The notes beneath the pieces are model-generated. The model did not search any database. It saw only the letters and a program-made list of their open reading frames with translations, and was not told the DNA's origin. Positions 33,891 through 42,983 of a stretch of DNA of 64,000 nucleotides are shown here, piece by piece (position 1 is the stretch's first letter; each line of letters begins with the position of its first letter). The DNA comes from Flavipsychrobacter sp. (lineage in GTDB: Bacteria; Bacteroidota; Bacteroidia; Chitinophagales; Chitinophagaceae): assembly GCA_017849575.1 (NCBI GenBank), contig JAFIGV010000015.1, positions 310,001 through 374,000 of the forward strand. The letters run 5' to 3'. Both the position numbers and the translations under genes were made by a program.

Positions 33891-34961
33891 TTATGTGCTC
33901 TGCGGCTTCAGGTAGAGGTCTATCAGTCGGTGCAGCACACTATACCGTTTGTTGTGGAGCAGGAAGAACAAGGCTTGGTGACGATTGCTTCTATTGCTGA
34001 GTATCCAGTTAAACTTCACCCCTATTTCCTTTTTGAAATTCTTTCGGCCTGTGTCTCGTCTCATAGCTCCTATAGCATGGTGGATTTTACCCACCAGCAA
34101 AAACTGTTCTTTCCAACTGAGCTTGTACCGGCCAAAGATGTTGCGGTATTCGTTCACGAGCACTTCAAGGTAATACTCGTCTGCAAACCGGCGATCTACT
34201 TCGGTATGGTCAATCAGATAAGCATAAATGTTGGCAAATGCATCGAGCCTGTCTGTAGCCGATTTGTGGTCGTTGAGCTGCAGAATAGACCCGGCCCGAT
34301 TGCGCCTGTAGTAGTACACAGTGTAGGGTAAGGCGATCACGTTTTTTGCAGCGTTTGCCAAACGGATGTTTGTGGGCGTATCTTCAAAGTAGGTATTGAG
34401 CGGAAAGAATATTTTATTGTCGAGAAACAGCGACCTGGGATAAATTTTTGCCCAGGCAGTATCGAGCAGACCCTTATAGTCAAGCATGCGAGCAATAGCG
34501 TCGGCTTTATTAAATACCGTTCTTTCATCCACGCCCGTCCAGTACCGGGCATAGACGCCGTCGGTAACGGATGTTGTGTTGCCGCACACAATTGAATGTT
34601 CGTTGCAGGATATTTCTGCAAAAAAATGCCCGAGGGCGTGTTCATCCATCCAGTCGTCACTATCCACAAATACGATAAATTTCCCCTGGGCTTCGAGGAT
34701 TCCGGTGTTTCGTGCAGCGGATAAGCCTTTGTTCTTGGTATGGTGGATCACGCGCCAGTTTACCTGTGTATCCTTCAGCATTTCAGTGGCTATCGCCATA
34801 GAATTGTCTTGTGAACAGTCATCGATCAGCAGCAGTTCAAACTCTTTAAAGCTCTGAGATACAATAGAGCGAATAGCGTCGGGGATGTAGGCGGCCACAT
34901 TATATACGGGCATCACCACCGATATGTCGGGCATCCGTTTTTGGGGTTGAGTGACGTGCAT
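33891..34961 (-). CDS. family 2 glycosyltransferase
   Basis: The protein (356 aa from ATG 34961; a longer reading from TTG is open but unlikely) is a GT-A-type transferase: DISVVMPVYNVAAYI at the start, then LLIDDCSQDNS, NKGLSAARNTGI, and the metal-binding FVDSDDWMDEHAL. The C-terminal half has about 150 residues with WAKIYPRSLF and YEDTP-like FEDTPTNIRLANA, typical of surface-polysaccharide glycosyltransferases. Acceptor unknown. It stands alone, with no polysaccharide cluster around it. Confidence 0.9.
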   Translation of the reverse strand: MHVTQPQKRMPDISVVMPVYNVAAYIPDAIRSIVSQSFKEFELLLIDDCSQDNSMAIATEMLKDTQVNWRVIHHTKNKGLSAARNTGILEAQGKFIVFVDSDDWMDEHALGHFFAEISCNEHSIVCGNTTSVTDGVYARYWTGVDERTVFNKADAIARMLDYKGLLDTAWAKIYPRSLFLDNKIFFPLNTYFEDTPTNIRLANAAKNVIALPYTVYYYRRNRAGSILQLNDHKSATDRLDAFANIYAYLIDHTEVDRRFADEYYLEVLVNEYRNIFGRYKLSWKEQFLLVGKIHHAIGAMRRDTGRKNFKKEIGVKFNWILSNRSNRHQALFFLLHNKRYSVLHRLIDLYLKPQST

Positions 34962-35069
34962 GGGGGAACAAATTTCATGCTGCAAATTTTTCTTAAAGAA
35001 AGATTACAGAAACGGCATAGCCGGGTCAATAACAAAATATTAGGAACCCGTTGGTTGAATGCTTTATCC

Positions 35070-35101
35070 TTGTTTTCTCCCCGTTTAATAAACTATTTTT
35101 G
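35070..35101 (+). promoter_or_regulatory. promoter of the SDR gene
   Basis: TTG (35070-35072), 21 bp, then TATTTTTG (35094-35101), a full -33/-7 pair by Bacteroidota rules. The ATG follows after only 5 bp (TTACC). Confidence 0.55.
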
Positions 35102-35106
35102 TTACC

Positions 35107-35931
35107 ATGTCCGCATTCAAAGATAAAGTGATCGTTATCACCGGGGCATCATCCGGCATTGGTAAGGCATTGGCAGACAAGGCACTAACCCATAAGGCAA
35201 AGGTGGCGGTATGTGCCCGTAGCCTCGACAAACTCGAAGTGATGTTTGGTACCATAGATCAGGTGTTTCGATACCGTGCAGATGTGAGCGAGGAAGAAGA
35301 TTGCCGTAAGTTTATCGAAGCTGTATTGGCAAAATGGGGCCGCATTGACGTACTGATCAACAATGCGGGAATCAGCATGCGTGCACTTTTTGAGGACACT
35401 GACCTTAAGGTAATCAGGGAGCTGATGGATATAAACTTTTGGGGCGCCGTGTATTGTACGAAGTATGCGTTGCCTTCCATCCGGCAAAACAAGGGCATTA
35501 TCATCGGCGTGTCTTCAATAGCTGGTTATCGGGGGCTGCCCGGGCGAACAGGCTACTCGGCTTCCAAGTTTGCTATGCAGGGTTTTCTGGAGGCACTGCG
35601 CACCGAACTACTCCATACCGGCACCCATGTGATGTGGGTGTCGCCGGGGTTTACTGCTTCCAACATCCGAAACGTAGCGCGAAGCAATGATGGTTCCGTG
35701 CAGAAGGAAACACCGCTCGATGAAGAGAAGCTGATGACAGCGGAAGAGTGTGCCGACATCATTCTCGAAGCTGCAGAAAAAAGAAAAAGAAGCGTGGTAA
35801 TGACCGGACAGGGAAAGCTCACCGTATGGATGAATAAACTCCTGCCGGGATTTCTGGATAAATTAGTGTACAAGCATTTTCTGAAGGAGCCGGGATCGCC
35901 GCTGGAAAGATATGAGTCCAACCGGCGGTAG
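35107..35931 (+). CDS. short-chain dehydrogenase/reductase
   Basis: The protein (274 aa) is a classical SDR: nucleotide-binding TGASSGIG (about 13-20), NNAG (about 89-92), the catalytic Ser (IGVSSIAGY) and YSASKFA (Tyr and Lys). The long C-terminal part (ERYESNRR end; KLTVWMNKLLPGFLDKLVYKHFL) is typical of the DHRS7B-like/SDR group acting at membranes or on lipids. The cofactor is probably NADP(H), with an Arg in CARSLDKL after strand 2. Substrate unknown. Confidence 0.9.
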   Translation: MSAFKDKVIVITGASSGIGKALADKALTHKAKVAVCARSLDKLEVMFGTIDQVFRYRADVSEEEDCRKFIEAVLAKWGRIDVLINNAGISMRALFEDTDLKVIRELMDINFWGAVYCTKYALPSIRQNKGIIIGVSSIAGYRGLPGRTGYSASKFAMQGFLEALRTELLHTGTHVMWVSPGFTASNIRNVARSNDGSVQKETPLDEEKLMTAEECADIILEAAEKRKRSVVMTGQGKLTVWMNKLLPGFLDKLVYKHFLKEPGSPLERYESNRR

Positions 35932-35973
35932 CAGATGCTGGTCTTATGTAGAGGAATGCACAAACAAATCGTC

Positions 35974-38766
35974 ATGAAACTATTGAAGTATGCAGCCTTG
36001 CTGATCTGTTCTTTGTTCGTCGAAAACCGGGCGCAGGCTCAGGGTGCCGTGTACCGGCCCGATACCACATGGAAGGTTTTTAACGAAGCAAATCAGGAAA
36101 AGACACTTGGATTTTCCGGTGGGTTCAACAATCCACAGATCGGAACAGGCGATATCAATAACGACGGTAAAGCGGATCTGATCGTATTTGAAAAAGGCTC
36201 GCTGCAAATAAAGACCTTTCTCAACACGGGAACCAGCGGTGCGCCGGCTTACCGTTACCGTCCGGAATTTGAGCGCAACTTTCCGCAGAAAAATGGCATC
36301 ACTACCATTTCGAGCTATCTGAAAGTGGAGGATTTCAATTGCGACAATATCCCCGACCTGCTTACGCGGGGGCTTGGTGGCTTTAGCGTTTACTATGGAT
36401 ATTATGTTCAGAATCAGATTCACTTCAATTATATTAAAGATCTGTACTACACTCCGTTGCGAAAGACGGATGAAACCTTTGATGCCACTACCTTCCCGCC
36501 GGTGTTCTGGAAAGTGAAAAACCCTGCGGGCCCGGGCTGGAGCCGGATAAGCAGCGGAACGAATCCTACTGCCACACCCAAAGCGGGTGCTGCTATGGTA
36601 ATGTTTCAGGCAAGCGCCATGACCTCTGGTAGTACCGCTTTGCTTATCAGCAAGCAGATTCGGGTATCGCCCAATCTTAAGAGCGAAGGCAAGATCAGCT
36701 TTTGGGTATATCGCAGCGGCACCTCCGGTTCTGATAGTCTTGCCGTGTATATCAACAACGATACGACACTCACCAATGCCACCTGGCTGGGTGGGGTAGC
36801 CCGCAATCGAAGCCTGAATCGGCCCGACACAAAACCATCTGATGGCTGGTATCAATACACATTCGATATTCCGTTTCAGGTTACGGGCAACAAGCTCTAC
36901 TTCATCTTTAAGGGAACAGGATATGGTGGTGCCAATCTCTACCTGGATGAGGTTTCCTGGATTAGCTCAGAGCCCACCGGTGACATTAATGCCTACGTAG
37001 ATCCTGGCGGCGATATACCTGGCGTGGCCGATGTGGATCATGATGGCGACCTGGATTTTTTCTCGCTGAACATCAGCGGCGGTCTGGTGAATTTTTACAA
37101 AAACTATCAGGCAGAGGAAGGCCTGCCCTGCGACAGCATCCATATCAACCTAAAGGATGCATGCTGGGGTAAAGTATATCAGGGGTCCACACCCACCCAA
37201 CAGTTGGGCATCACCTGCAACCTCGCACAGCCTCCTATTTTTCCTGCTAAGGTTACCCACACGGGCAACACCATGTGCGTGTTCGACTATGATGGCGATG
37301 GCGATATGGACTACCTTAATGGCGGTGTCTCCTATTCCAACATTCAACTGCTCATCAACGGCAAGGCAGATTTCAACTATATCCGCGATTCTATGATCAG
37401 TCAGGATATTGCCTGGAAAGCAGGAGGATATGCCTACAATACGCTACAGTTTCCGGCAGCCTTCTATGTAGATTACGATCAGGATGGAAAGAAGGATATT
37501 TTAATAGCACCGAGTGCAGAAGTAGCCTCAGAAAATTATAGTTGCATCTCTTACTATAGAAATACGGGTACGGCCTCCGTTCCCGATTTTACTTTTCAAT
37601 CGGATACGCTGCTTGTAGATCAGACTATTGACTTGGGAACAGGAAGCTATCCCATGATCTTTGACTATAACCGCGATGGGAAACCCGATCTCTTCGTTGG
37701 TGCCGATGGTTATTTTCAAAACGACGGCAGTTTTAAAGCCGGTATTGCTTATTATGAAAACATAAGTACCGGCGGTAACCGGGCTTTCAAACTGGTAACG
37801 CTCGATTTTCTCAATATACTTTCGCAAGCCACTATGGGTACCTATCCTGCCGTGGGCGACCTGGATAATGACGGACTCGAAGACCTGGTGGTGGGACATA
37901 GCGATGGTACGCTGAGCTTCTACAAGAATATGGCTGCAAGTGCCAGTGTAACGCCGCAATGGCAGCTCACTACTGCGATACTAAAAGATGCCTCGTCGGT
38001 CACTATCGACTCTGCAAAATTTGCCGCACCGTTCATTTACGATATCGACAAGGACGGCTATAAGGATCTGCTGATTGGCGGTCTGAACGGCAAAGTCTTT
38101 TTTTATAAAAATGCAGGTCTGTCAAACGCAGTGACACTCCTTTATCAAACCAATAAGCTGGGAGATATGCAGGCAGATCCCTGGAATAATTTCTCGGCAA
38201 ATGCCGTACCCTACGTAGGAAAAACAGATAGCACCGGCACGGAGTACTTTGTGCTGGGATCGAACTCTGGCCGTATTCAGCGCTATACAGGCTTTCAGAA
38301 TGGCAACGTGACCAGTCCTTATCAAAAAATAGACACGGCCTATCATCAAATTAATTTTTCGCTGGGGCTCTATTCAGGCTTTAGAGCTACACCCACATTC
38401 GGCGATCTTGACGGCGATGGCAGGTATGAAATGATACTCGGCAATCGCCTCGGTGGGGTTACCGTCTTTGGCCAGGTCAGTTCGCTTGGGGTAGATGATC
38501 CGGCTTATGCTCCGGGAAACGTGAAGGTTCATCCCAATCCCGCGGTGAATGAAATATTTGTATCCTGGACTTCTGATTTTTCCCATCAACAGGATGTGTC
38601 CATCAGCCTGCGCACTATTTCGGGCCAAACCGTCAGCAGCTATATGTTCACTTCCGGTGATCTGGGCGCACGACTCGAAACTTCTGGCCTCGCACCGGGC
38701 GTTTACCTATGCGATGTGATCAGTGGTCGTAACCGTTCGGTTCAAAAGGTTGTGATCTTAAAATAG
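35974..38766 (+). CDS. FG-GAP/VCBS-repeat surface protein with T9SS sorting domain
   Basis: The protein (930 aa from ATG 35974, where a signal peptide LLKYAALLICSLFVENRAQAQ starts) contains at least eight calcium-loop blades of the form DxDxDGxxD: DINNDGKADL, DVDHDGDLDF, DYDGDGDMDY, DYDQDGKKDI, DYNRDGKPDL, DLDNDGLEDL, DIDKDGYKDL, DLDGDGRYEM. These build an integrin-like beta-propeller. A jelly-roll domain of about 140 residues (ISFWVYRSGTSGSD onward) sits between the first and second blades. The C-terminus VHPNPAVNEIFVSW is the T9SS type A signal. Probably a cell-surface adhesion or binding protein. Confidence 0.85.
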   Translation: MKLLKYAALLICSLFVENRAQAQGAVYRPDTTWKVFNEANQEKTLGFSGGFNNPQIGTGDINNDGKADLIVFEKGSLQIKTFLNTGTSGAPAYRYRPEFERNFPQKNGITTISSYLKVEDFNCDNIPDLLTRGLGGFSVYYGYYVQNQIHFNYIKDLYYTPLRKTDETFDATTFPPVFWKVKNPAGPGWSRISSGTNPTATPKAGAAMVMFQASAMTSGSTALLISKQIRVSPNLKSEGKISFWVYRSGTSGSDSLAVYINNDTTLTNATWLGGVARNRSLNRPDTKPSDGWYQYTFDIPFQVTGNKLYFIFKGTGYGGANLYLDEVSWISSEPTGDINAYVDPGGDIPGVADVDHDGDLDFFSLNISGGLVNFYKNYQAEEGLPCDSIHINLKDACWGKVYQGSTPTQQLGITCNLAQPPIFPAKVTHTGNTMCVFDYDGDGDMDYLNGGVSYSNIQLLINGKADFNYIRDSMISQDIAWKAGGYAYNTLQFPAAFYVDYDQDGKKDILIAPSAEVASENYSCISYYRNTGTASVPDFTFQSDTLLVDQTIDLGTGSYPMIFDYNRDGKPDLFVGADGYFQNDGSFKAGIAYYENISTGGNRAFKLVTLDFLNILSQATMGTYPAVGDLDNDGLEDLVVGHSDGTLSFYKNMAASASVTPQWQLTTAILKDASSVTIDSAKFAAPFIYDIDKDGYKDLLIGGLNGKVFFYKNAGLSNAVTLLYQTNKLGDMQADPWNNFSANAVPYVGKTDSTGTEYFVLGSNSGRIQRYTGFQNGNVTSPYQKIDTAYHQINFSLGLYSGFRATPTFGDLDGDGRYEMILGNRLGGVTVFGQVSSLGVDDPAYAPGNVKVHPNPAVNEIFVSWTSDFSHQQDVSISLRTISGQTVSSYMFTSGDLGARLETSGLAPGVYLCDVISGRNRSVQKVVILK

Positions 38767-38793
38767 TTCTATGTCCGCGGGCCTGTTTTGATG

Positions 38794-38824
38794 TTGGCAC
38801 CTGCGCTGAAAAATCACTACTTTG
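38794..38824 (+). promoter_or_regulatory. probable glyA promoter
   Basis: TTG at 38794-38796, 21 bp spacer, then TACTTTG (38818-38824), which is one base short of the TAnnTTTG consensus. Confidence 0.4.
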
Positions 38825-38848
38825 CAGCCCAAAAAAACAGGGATAGTC

Positions 38849-40126
38849 ATGCAAAGAGATACGGCGATATTTCATCTGATACAGGAAGAACTCGGGCGTC
38901 AGCGTCGGGGATTAGAACTTATTGCCTCTGAAAACTTCACGTCGATGCAGGTGATGCAAGCGATGGGAAATGTGATGACCAATAAATATGCAGAGGGCTA
39001 TCCCGGAAAAAGGTATTATGGTGGCTGTGAAGTAGTGGACAGAAGTGAGCAGTTAGCAATAGACAGGGCCAAAGAAATCTTCTCGGTAAGCTATGCCAAT
39101 GTGCAGCCCCATAGCGGTGCTCAGGCCAATGCATCGGTGATGTTGGCTTGTCTGAAGCCCGGCGATGTGATTTTGGGGTTAGACCTGAGCATGGGAGGCC
39201 ATCTTACGCACGGCTCGCCCGTCAATTTTTCTGGTAAGTTGTACCGGGCTGTTCACTATGGCGTGCAGAAAGATACCGGGCTTGTGGACTATGATATGAT
39301 GGAAGCTCAGGCTAAGGCTCACAAACCCAAACTCATCATCTGTGGTGCATCGGCTTATAGCCGCGACTGGGATTATGCACGCATCCGTAGTATAGCCGAC
39401 AGTATAGGCGCTTTGGTACTTGCAGACATAGCTCATCCCGCCGGCCTTATTGCGCGGGGGCTGCTCAGTAGCCCGTTTGAGCATTGTCATTTCGTGACCT
39501 CTACCACACACAAGACCCTTCGCGGACCGCGTGGTGGTATCATCCTCATGAAAAACGACTTCGAAAATCCCTGGGGAATCACCGGCCCTAAAGGGGAAGT
39601 GCGTATGATGAGTCAACTTATAGATCTCGCTGTTTTTCCGGGTGTGCAGGGAGGTCCGCTGGAACATGTTATCGCAGCCAAGGCCGTATCGTTTTTTGAG
39701 ATCCTTCAACCCGAGTTTTTGACCTATGGCCAGCAGGTGGTGCGCAACGCTCAGGCACTGGCACAGGCTTTTCTCGAAAAAGACTACCATATCGTATCGG
39801 GCGGCACCGACAATCACCTGCTACTGATAGACCTCAGGAACAAGGGTATCAGCGGCAAGAAGGCGGAAAATGCTTTGGTAAAGGCTGATATTACCCTGAA
39901 TAAAAACATGGTTCCCTTCGATGATAAATCGCCATTTGTTACTTCGGGTATCAGAGTTGGGGTGCCGGCCATCACCACACGCGGGCTCGATACCGGGCAT
40001 ATGCCACAGATTGTAAACTGGCTCGACAGGGTTTTAATGGCTCCGGACGATGAAACGGTCATCGGCACCGTTCGCGGCGAGGTGAACGAGTTCATGAAAC
40101 AGTTTCCGTTATATCCTGAGTGGTAG
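38849..40126 (+). CDS. glyA: serine hydroxymethyltransferase
   Basis: The protein (425 aa from ATG 38849) interconverts serine and glycine with tetrahydrofolate, supplying one-carbon units. It is a PLP enzyme of fold type [56 protein letters not shown], and the PLP lysine in [14 protein letters not shown]. The start at 38849 fits the family ([11 protein letters not shown]). Its promoter lies between it and the FG-GAP gene. Confidence 0.96.
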   Translation: MQRDTAIFHLIQEELGRQRRGLELIASENFTSMQVMQAMGNVMTNKYAEGYPGKRYYGGCEVVDRSEQLAIDRAKEIFSVSYANVQPHSGAQANASVMLACLKPGDVILGLDLSMGGHLTHGSPVNFSGKLYRAVHYGVQKDTGLVDYDMMEAQAKAHKPKLIICGASAYSRDWDYARIRSIADSIGALVLADIAHPAGLIARGLLSSPFEHCHFVTSTTHKTLRGPRGGIILMKNDFENPWGITGPKGEVRMMSQLIDLAVFPGVQGGPLEHVIAAKAVSFFEILQPEFLTYGQQVVRNAQALAQAFLEKDYHIVSGGTDNHLLLIDLRNKGISGKKAENALVKADITLNKNMVPFDDKSPFVTSGIRVGVPAITTRGLDTGHMPQIVNWLDRVLMAPDDETVIGTVRGEVNEFMKQFPLYPEW

Positions 40127-40129
40127 CGG

Positions 40130-40167
40130 GGTTGTAAGGTTTTTAACATGGCGGTACAACCGTTTTT
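40130..40167 (+). terminator. possible terminator of glyA
   Basis: GGTTGTA (40130-40136) and TACAACC (40155-40161) pair over an 18-nt loop and are followed by GTTTTT. The long loop lowers confidence. Confidence 0.4.
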
Positions 40168-40234
40168 CGTAATATGCACTCCCCGGAACTGATGGGTGCA
40201 GGATCGTGTGTTATCATTATTTTCAAGTCTTTAT

Positions 40235-42484
40235 ATGAGTAGAATAAGAGTGCCACACATTGTGGTTGTGTTGTTGATGGTAGTGTGCCTGATCCCCGAT
40301 GTGGCTCAGGGTCAGAGCCGCAAAAAGCGGAAGGTGGTCAGGGAAATGACGATTTATGATGTGGACACATTAGTAAATCCGATACCGTTGCAACGCAAGA
40401 TGTGGCATGACAAGATTGACCGCTCACAAAAGGCAGCCAGCGCTTTTGATGGTAAGGCCAGCGATGGAATGATCTACTATGCTGAAGATTCCGTGGCAAC
40501 AAACCTGCTTACCGGTGCCTTGCTGCGCGATGTGGATCAGATGCAGGTGATGATCGAGAATATGCCCTTTAATGAAGACCCAACGGTGTCGGAGGGGCAG
40601 CAAAAAATCCGTTATCTGTCAGATCTGAATGAGCTTGTTCAGAAGTTTAATAAAGACACGAAGGTTGATCCTGTATTCTGGCGCCGGACGGTGACCAACT
40701 TTAGGGAAATGCTGATCGCAAAGCATGAAGGACACATCGTTGACTTTGTGCACAGGCATCCGGATATTTATTCGCTGATGAATCGTCAGCTTTTTGAAGG
40801 AGATAAGGAAGCACGTGCCTATGTCTATACCACGGTGGGTCGCAAAGAGCCGGTCATGATGATCCGCCGGTTGAGTGAATTTGCCAAAGACCCTTTTGCC
40901 TGTGAGATCATTGCGGCAGCAGCCAAGGTGGTGCCCAGCGAAATTTATAATTACGCCTCGTCAACCAACTATACGTTGAGCAATGCCGTGAGACGATGCA
41001 TGGATCCCCTGGTACAAACCATCGTAAAGATTTCTGACGAGTCCAAATCGCCGTTGCGCGCTATGGCTTTTTTGAGCTGGATTTATGACAGGAAGAAGAC
41101 TATTCCTGAAATAGATGCTATCACCGCCAACCAGGATTTATTCTATAAAAGCCTGATCGAATTGAAAATTGAGAACAAGGGCGGACTTGGGGATCAGACC
41201 CTCACAGACGAACTGCAGTACCGCGGCCTGAAATATGTGCGGGAAATGAACGATCTGCATGAGGCAAAAGATCCTGTTCGCTTTAAGTGCATCGAAGATT
41301 TTAAGCCTCATGAACTTTATTATGTTATGGTGTATGGTCAGGACGAAATCTACACCAGTTCCTTTGTCGGTACCTTCCGGCGGATGATGGAGCGCATGAG
41401 CGATAGCATTTCCGGCGGCGACCTTCTGGCCTCTGTGCAGTACGATAAATTTCGCACCTTCATTCGCATGTGTGCGGGTTATAACACACTCAGCACTTTT
41501 CTCTCCAGCATGTCTCAGGAAAAGAAGATGGAGGTCATGACCGATTTCATCGCAAATCTTGACAAGGGTAAAGATGATGAACTCGAAGACGCCGTGGACG
41601 TAGCAGACGCCTTCGGTAGCATCAATGATGAAGAGCTCATGAACTTTTTGCAGAACGAAGTCCGTCGCAACTATGAGCGCTCTTATAAAGAAAAAAGCCT
41701 GAAGGGTATGCGGGTCTATGCACTACTGGCGACACTCTTCAACGGCTTGAAGGCAAGCGACAATCAGGAAGCCATAAAACAGCAGTCTGAAGTATTGAGT
41801 CTGCCGCCCATCAACCTGGTGCAGTATAAGAATCTGGTTAACGATTCGGGCGTGGTGTATGAGCAGGTGTTCTTTTATGGAGATGAAGATGGCAAGGCTT
41901 CGTTCGCAAGTTTTCTCGGGGGGTTCAAAGACGGCAAATGGAAGGTCGTTCCCTCAAAGTACTGGACCACCATTACCTCTGTAACCGGAAAGCCTGTGGT
42001 GATCTATGCCAACAACCCGCTACCCGAGCCGGAAGACGAGGAGTCGCAGAAACAGCTATGCGACTACCTTGCCCAAAACGAGATTGCCCCTACCGTAGTC
42101 ATTCACCGCGGTCATAGCTATCACTTACCCCTTACACTCGACCGGCTCAACAAAAGTTCGAGAATCGTGATGTTGGGGTCCTGCGGAGGATATCATAATC
42201 TTTCGCTGGTGCTCGACCGCTCACCGGATGCGCATATCATTTCATCCAAACAAACCGGCGCCATGAACGTAAATGAACCCATTATCAAAAACATTGAAAC
42301 CCGCTTGCTGGAAGGCCGCGATGTGGAATGGATTGATATGTGGCGCGATCTCGGGAATTATTTTAAGACCAAACTCCCTTCCTACAAAAGCACTTTTGCT
42401 GACTATGTGCCCCCGCATAAGAACCTCGGGGCGATCTTTATCAAAGCCTACAGAAGGCTATCGAGCAACGAGGAGGAGGAATAG
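40235..42484 (+). CDS. large exported protein of unknown function with a caspase-like (clan CD) His/Cys signature at the C-terminus
   Basis: The protein (749 aa from ATG 40235) has a signal peptide (VVVLLMVVCLIPDVAQGQ), a basic stretch, then about 500 helical residues without a recognised domain. The last 200 residues change character: strand VVYEQVFFYGDED, then KPVVIYANN, then PTVVIHRGHSYHL with His627, and SRIVMLGSCGGYHN with Cys650. A hydrophobic strand ending in a His, then a second ending in Cys-Gly-Gly about 23 residues later, is the arrangement of clan CD cysteine peptidases (caspase, gingipain, separase, CHAT). I do not recognise a named family, and peptidase activity is an inference. 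It stands alone between glyA and a convergent gene. Confidence 0.6.
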   Translation: MSRIRVPHIVVVLLMVVCLIPDVAQGQSRKKRKVVREMTIYDVDTLVNPIPLQRKMWHDKIDRSQKAASAFDGKASDGMIYYAEDSVATNLLTGALLRDVDQMQVMIENMPFNEDPTVSEGQQKIRYLSDLNELVQKFNKDTKVDPVFWRRTVTNFREMLIAKHEGHIVDFVHRHPDIYSLMNRQLFEGDKEARAYVYTTVGRKEPVMMIRRLSEFAKDPFACEIIAAAAKVVPSEIYNYASSTNYTLSNAVRRCMDPLVQTIVKISDESKSPLRAMAFLSWIYDRKKTIPEIDAITANQDLFYKSLIELKIENKGGLGDQTLTDELQYRGLKYVREMNDLHEAKDPVRFKCIEDFKPHELYYVMVYGQDEIYTSSFVGTFRRMMERMSDSISGGDLLASVQYDKFRTFIRMCAGYNTLSTFLSSMSQEKKMEVMTDFIANLDKGKDDELEDAVDVADAFGSINDEELMNFLQNEVRRNYERSYKEKSLKGMRVYALLATLFNGLKASDNQEAIKQQSEVLSLPPINLVQYKNLVNDSGVVYEQVFFYGDEDGKASFASFLGGFKDGKWKVVPSKYWTTITSVTGKPVVIYANNPLPEPEDEESQKQLCDYLAQNEIAPTVVIHRGHSYHLPLTLDRLNKSSRIVMLGSCGGYHNLSLVLDRSPDAHIISSKQTGAMNVNEPIIKNIETRLLEGRDVEWIDMWRDLGNYFKTKLPSYKSTFADYVPPHKNLGAIFIKAYRRLSSNEEEE

Positions 42485-42506
42485 ACTGTTGAGGTAATGG
42501 GTTTTT

Positions 42507-42534
42507 GCCGGAGGACGTTCAACCTTCCTCCGGC
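42507..42534. terminator. strong hairpin between convergent genes
   Basis: GCCGGAGGA (42507-42515) and TCCTCCGGC (42526-42534) form a perfect 9-bp stem with a 10-nt loop, between two converging stops. Neither strand has a T run after it, so it may protect or end transcripts in another way. Confidence 0.35.
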
Positions 42535-42550
42535 CATCCACCTTCGCCCG

Positions 42551-42922
42551 CTAAGGATTGCGCATCGACACAATGCTATCTACAACAAAGTAGCTGTTGC
42601 CACGCCAGGGTACTACAGCATGGTATTCTCTGTAGTGCAGGTCGAAAATCTTACCACTGTTTACTTCCATAATTTCGAACACCCGCTTGTCTGAAATTGA
42701 GAATTCAAACTCATAGCTTTGAACGGTACCGGCAGCCTGACCCCGAAACCCTTGCTGGATCAGCTTGCCTTCATAGGTTTTGAAAAGGTTGCCCTTGCGC
42801 ACTGCATAATTGAGATAACCGGTTTTTACTCCCTCGCCAAAAACAAAGTAGTATTGCCAATATAGATACCCACTCAGCAACAAAAGCAGGGCTATGCCTG
42901 TAATCCAAAGTGCCTTTTTCAT
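42551..42922 (-). CDS. small membrane-anchored protein of unknown function
   Basis: The protein (123 aa) has one N-terminal hydrophobic helix (LWITGIALLLLLSGYLYW) and a periplasmic domain with the conserved-looking GYLNYAVRKGNLFKTYEGKLIQ and DLHYREYHAVVPWRGNSYFVV. Proteins of this pattern are widespread in Bacteroidota and are sometimes mislabelled 6-phosphogluconate dehydrogenase in databases; nothing here supports such an enzyme. Beta-rich, probably a small envelope domain. Confidence 0.7.
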   Translation of the reverse strand: MKKALWITGIALLLLLSGYLYWQYYFVFGEGVKTGYLNYAVRKGNLFKTYEGKLIQQGFRGQAAGTVQSYEFEFSISDKRVFEIMEVNSGKIFDLHYREYHAVVPWRGNSYFVVDSIVSMRNP

Positions 42923-42983
42923 GTAGCATTGCTTAGGTATGCTAAAGTATAGATTATTCTCTTACAGCGTAATACATCGGGTC

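Noticed and set aside
33792-34331. 179-codon plus-strand frame over the glycosyltransferase 3' end
   Set aside because: The opposite strand encodes a clear GT2 protein with all motifs; this frame has none.
42551-42922. 6-phosphogluconate dehydrogenase
   Set aside because: Proteins of this pattern sometimes carry that name, but 123 residues with a membrane helix and no nucleotide-binding motif cannot be that enzyme.
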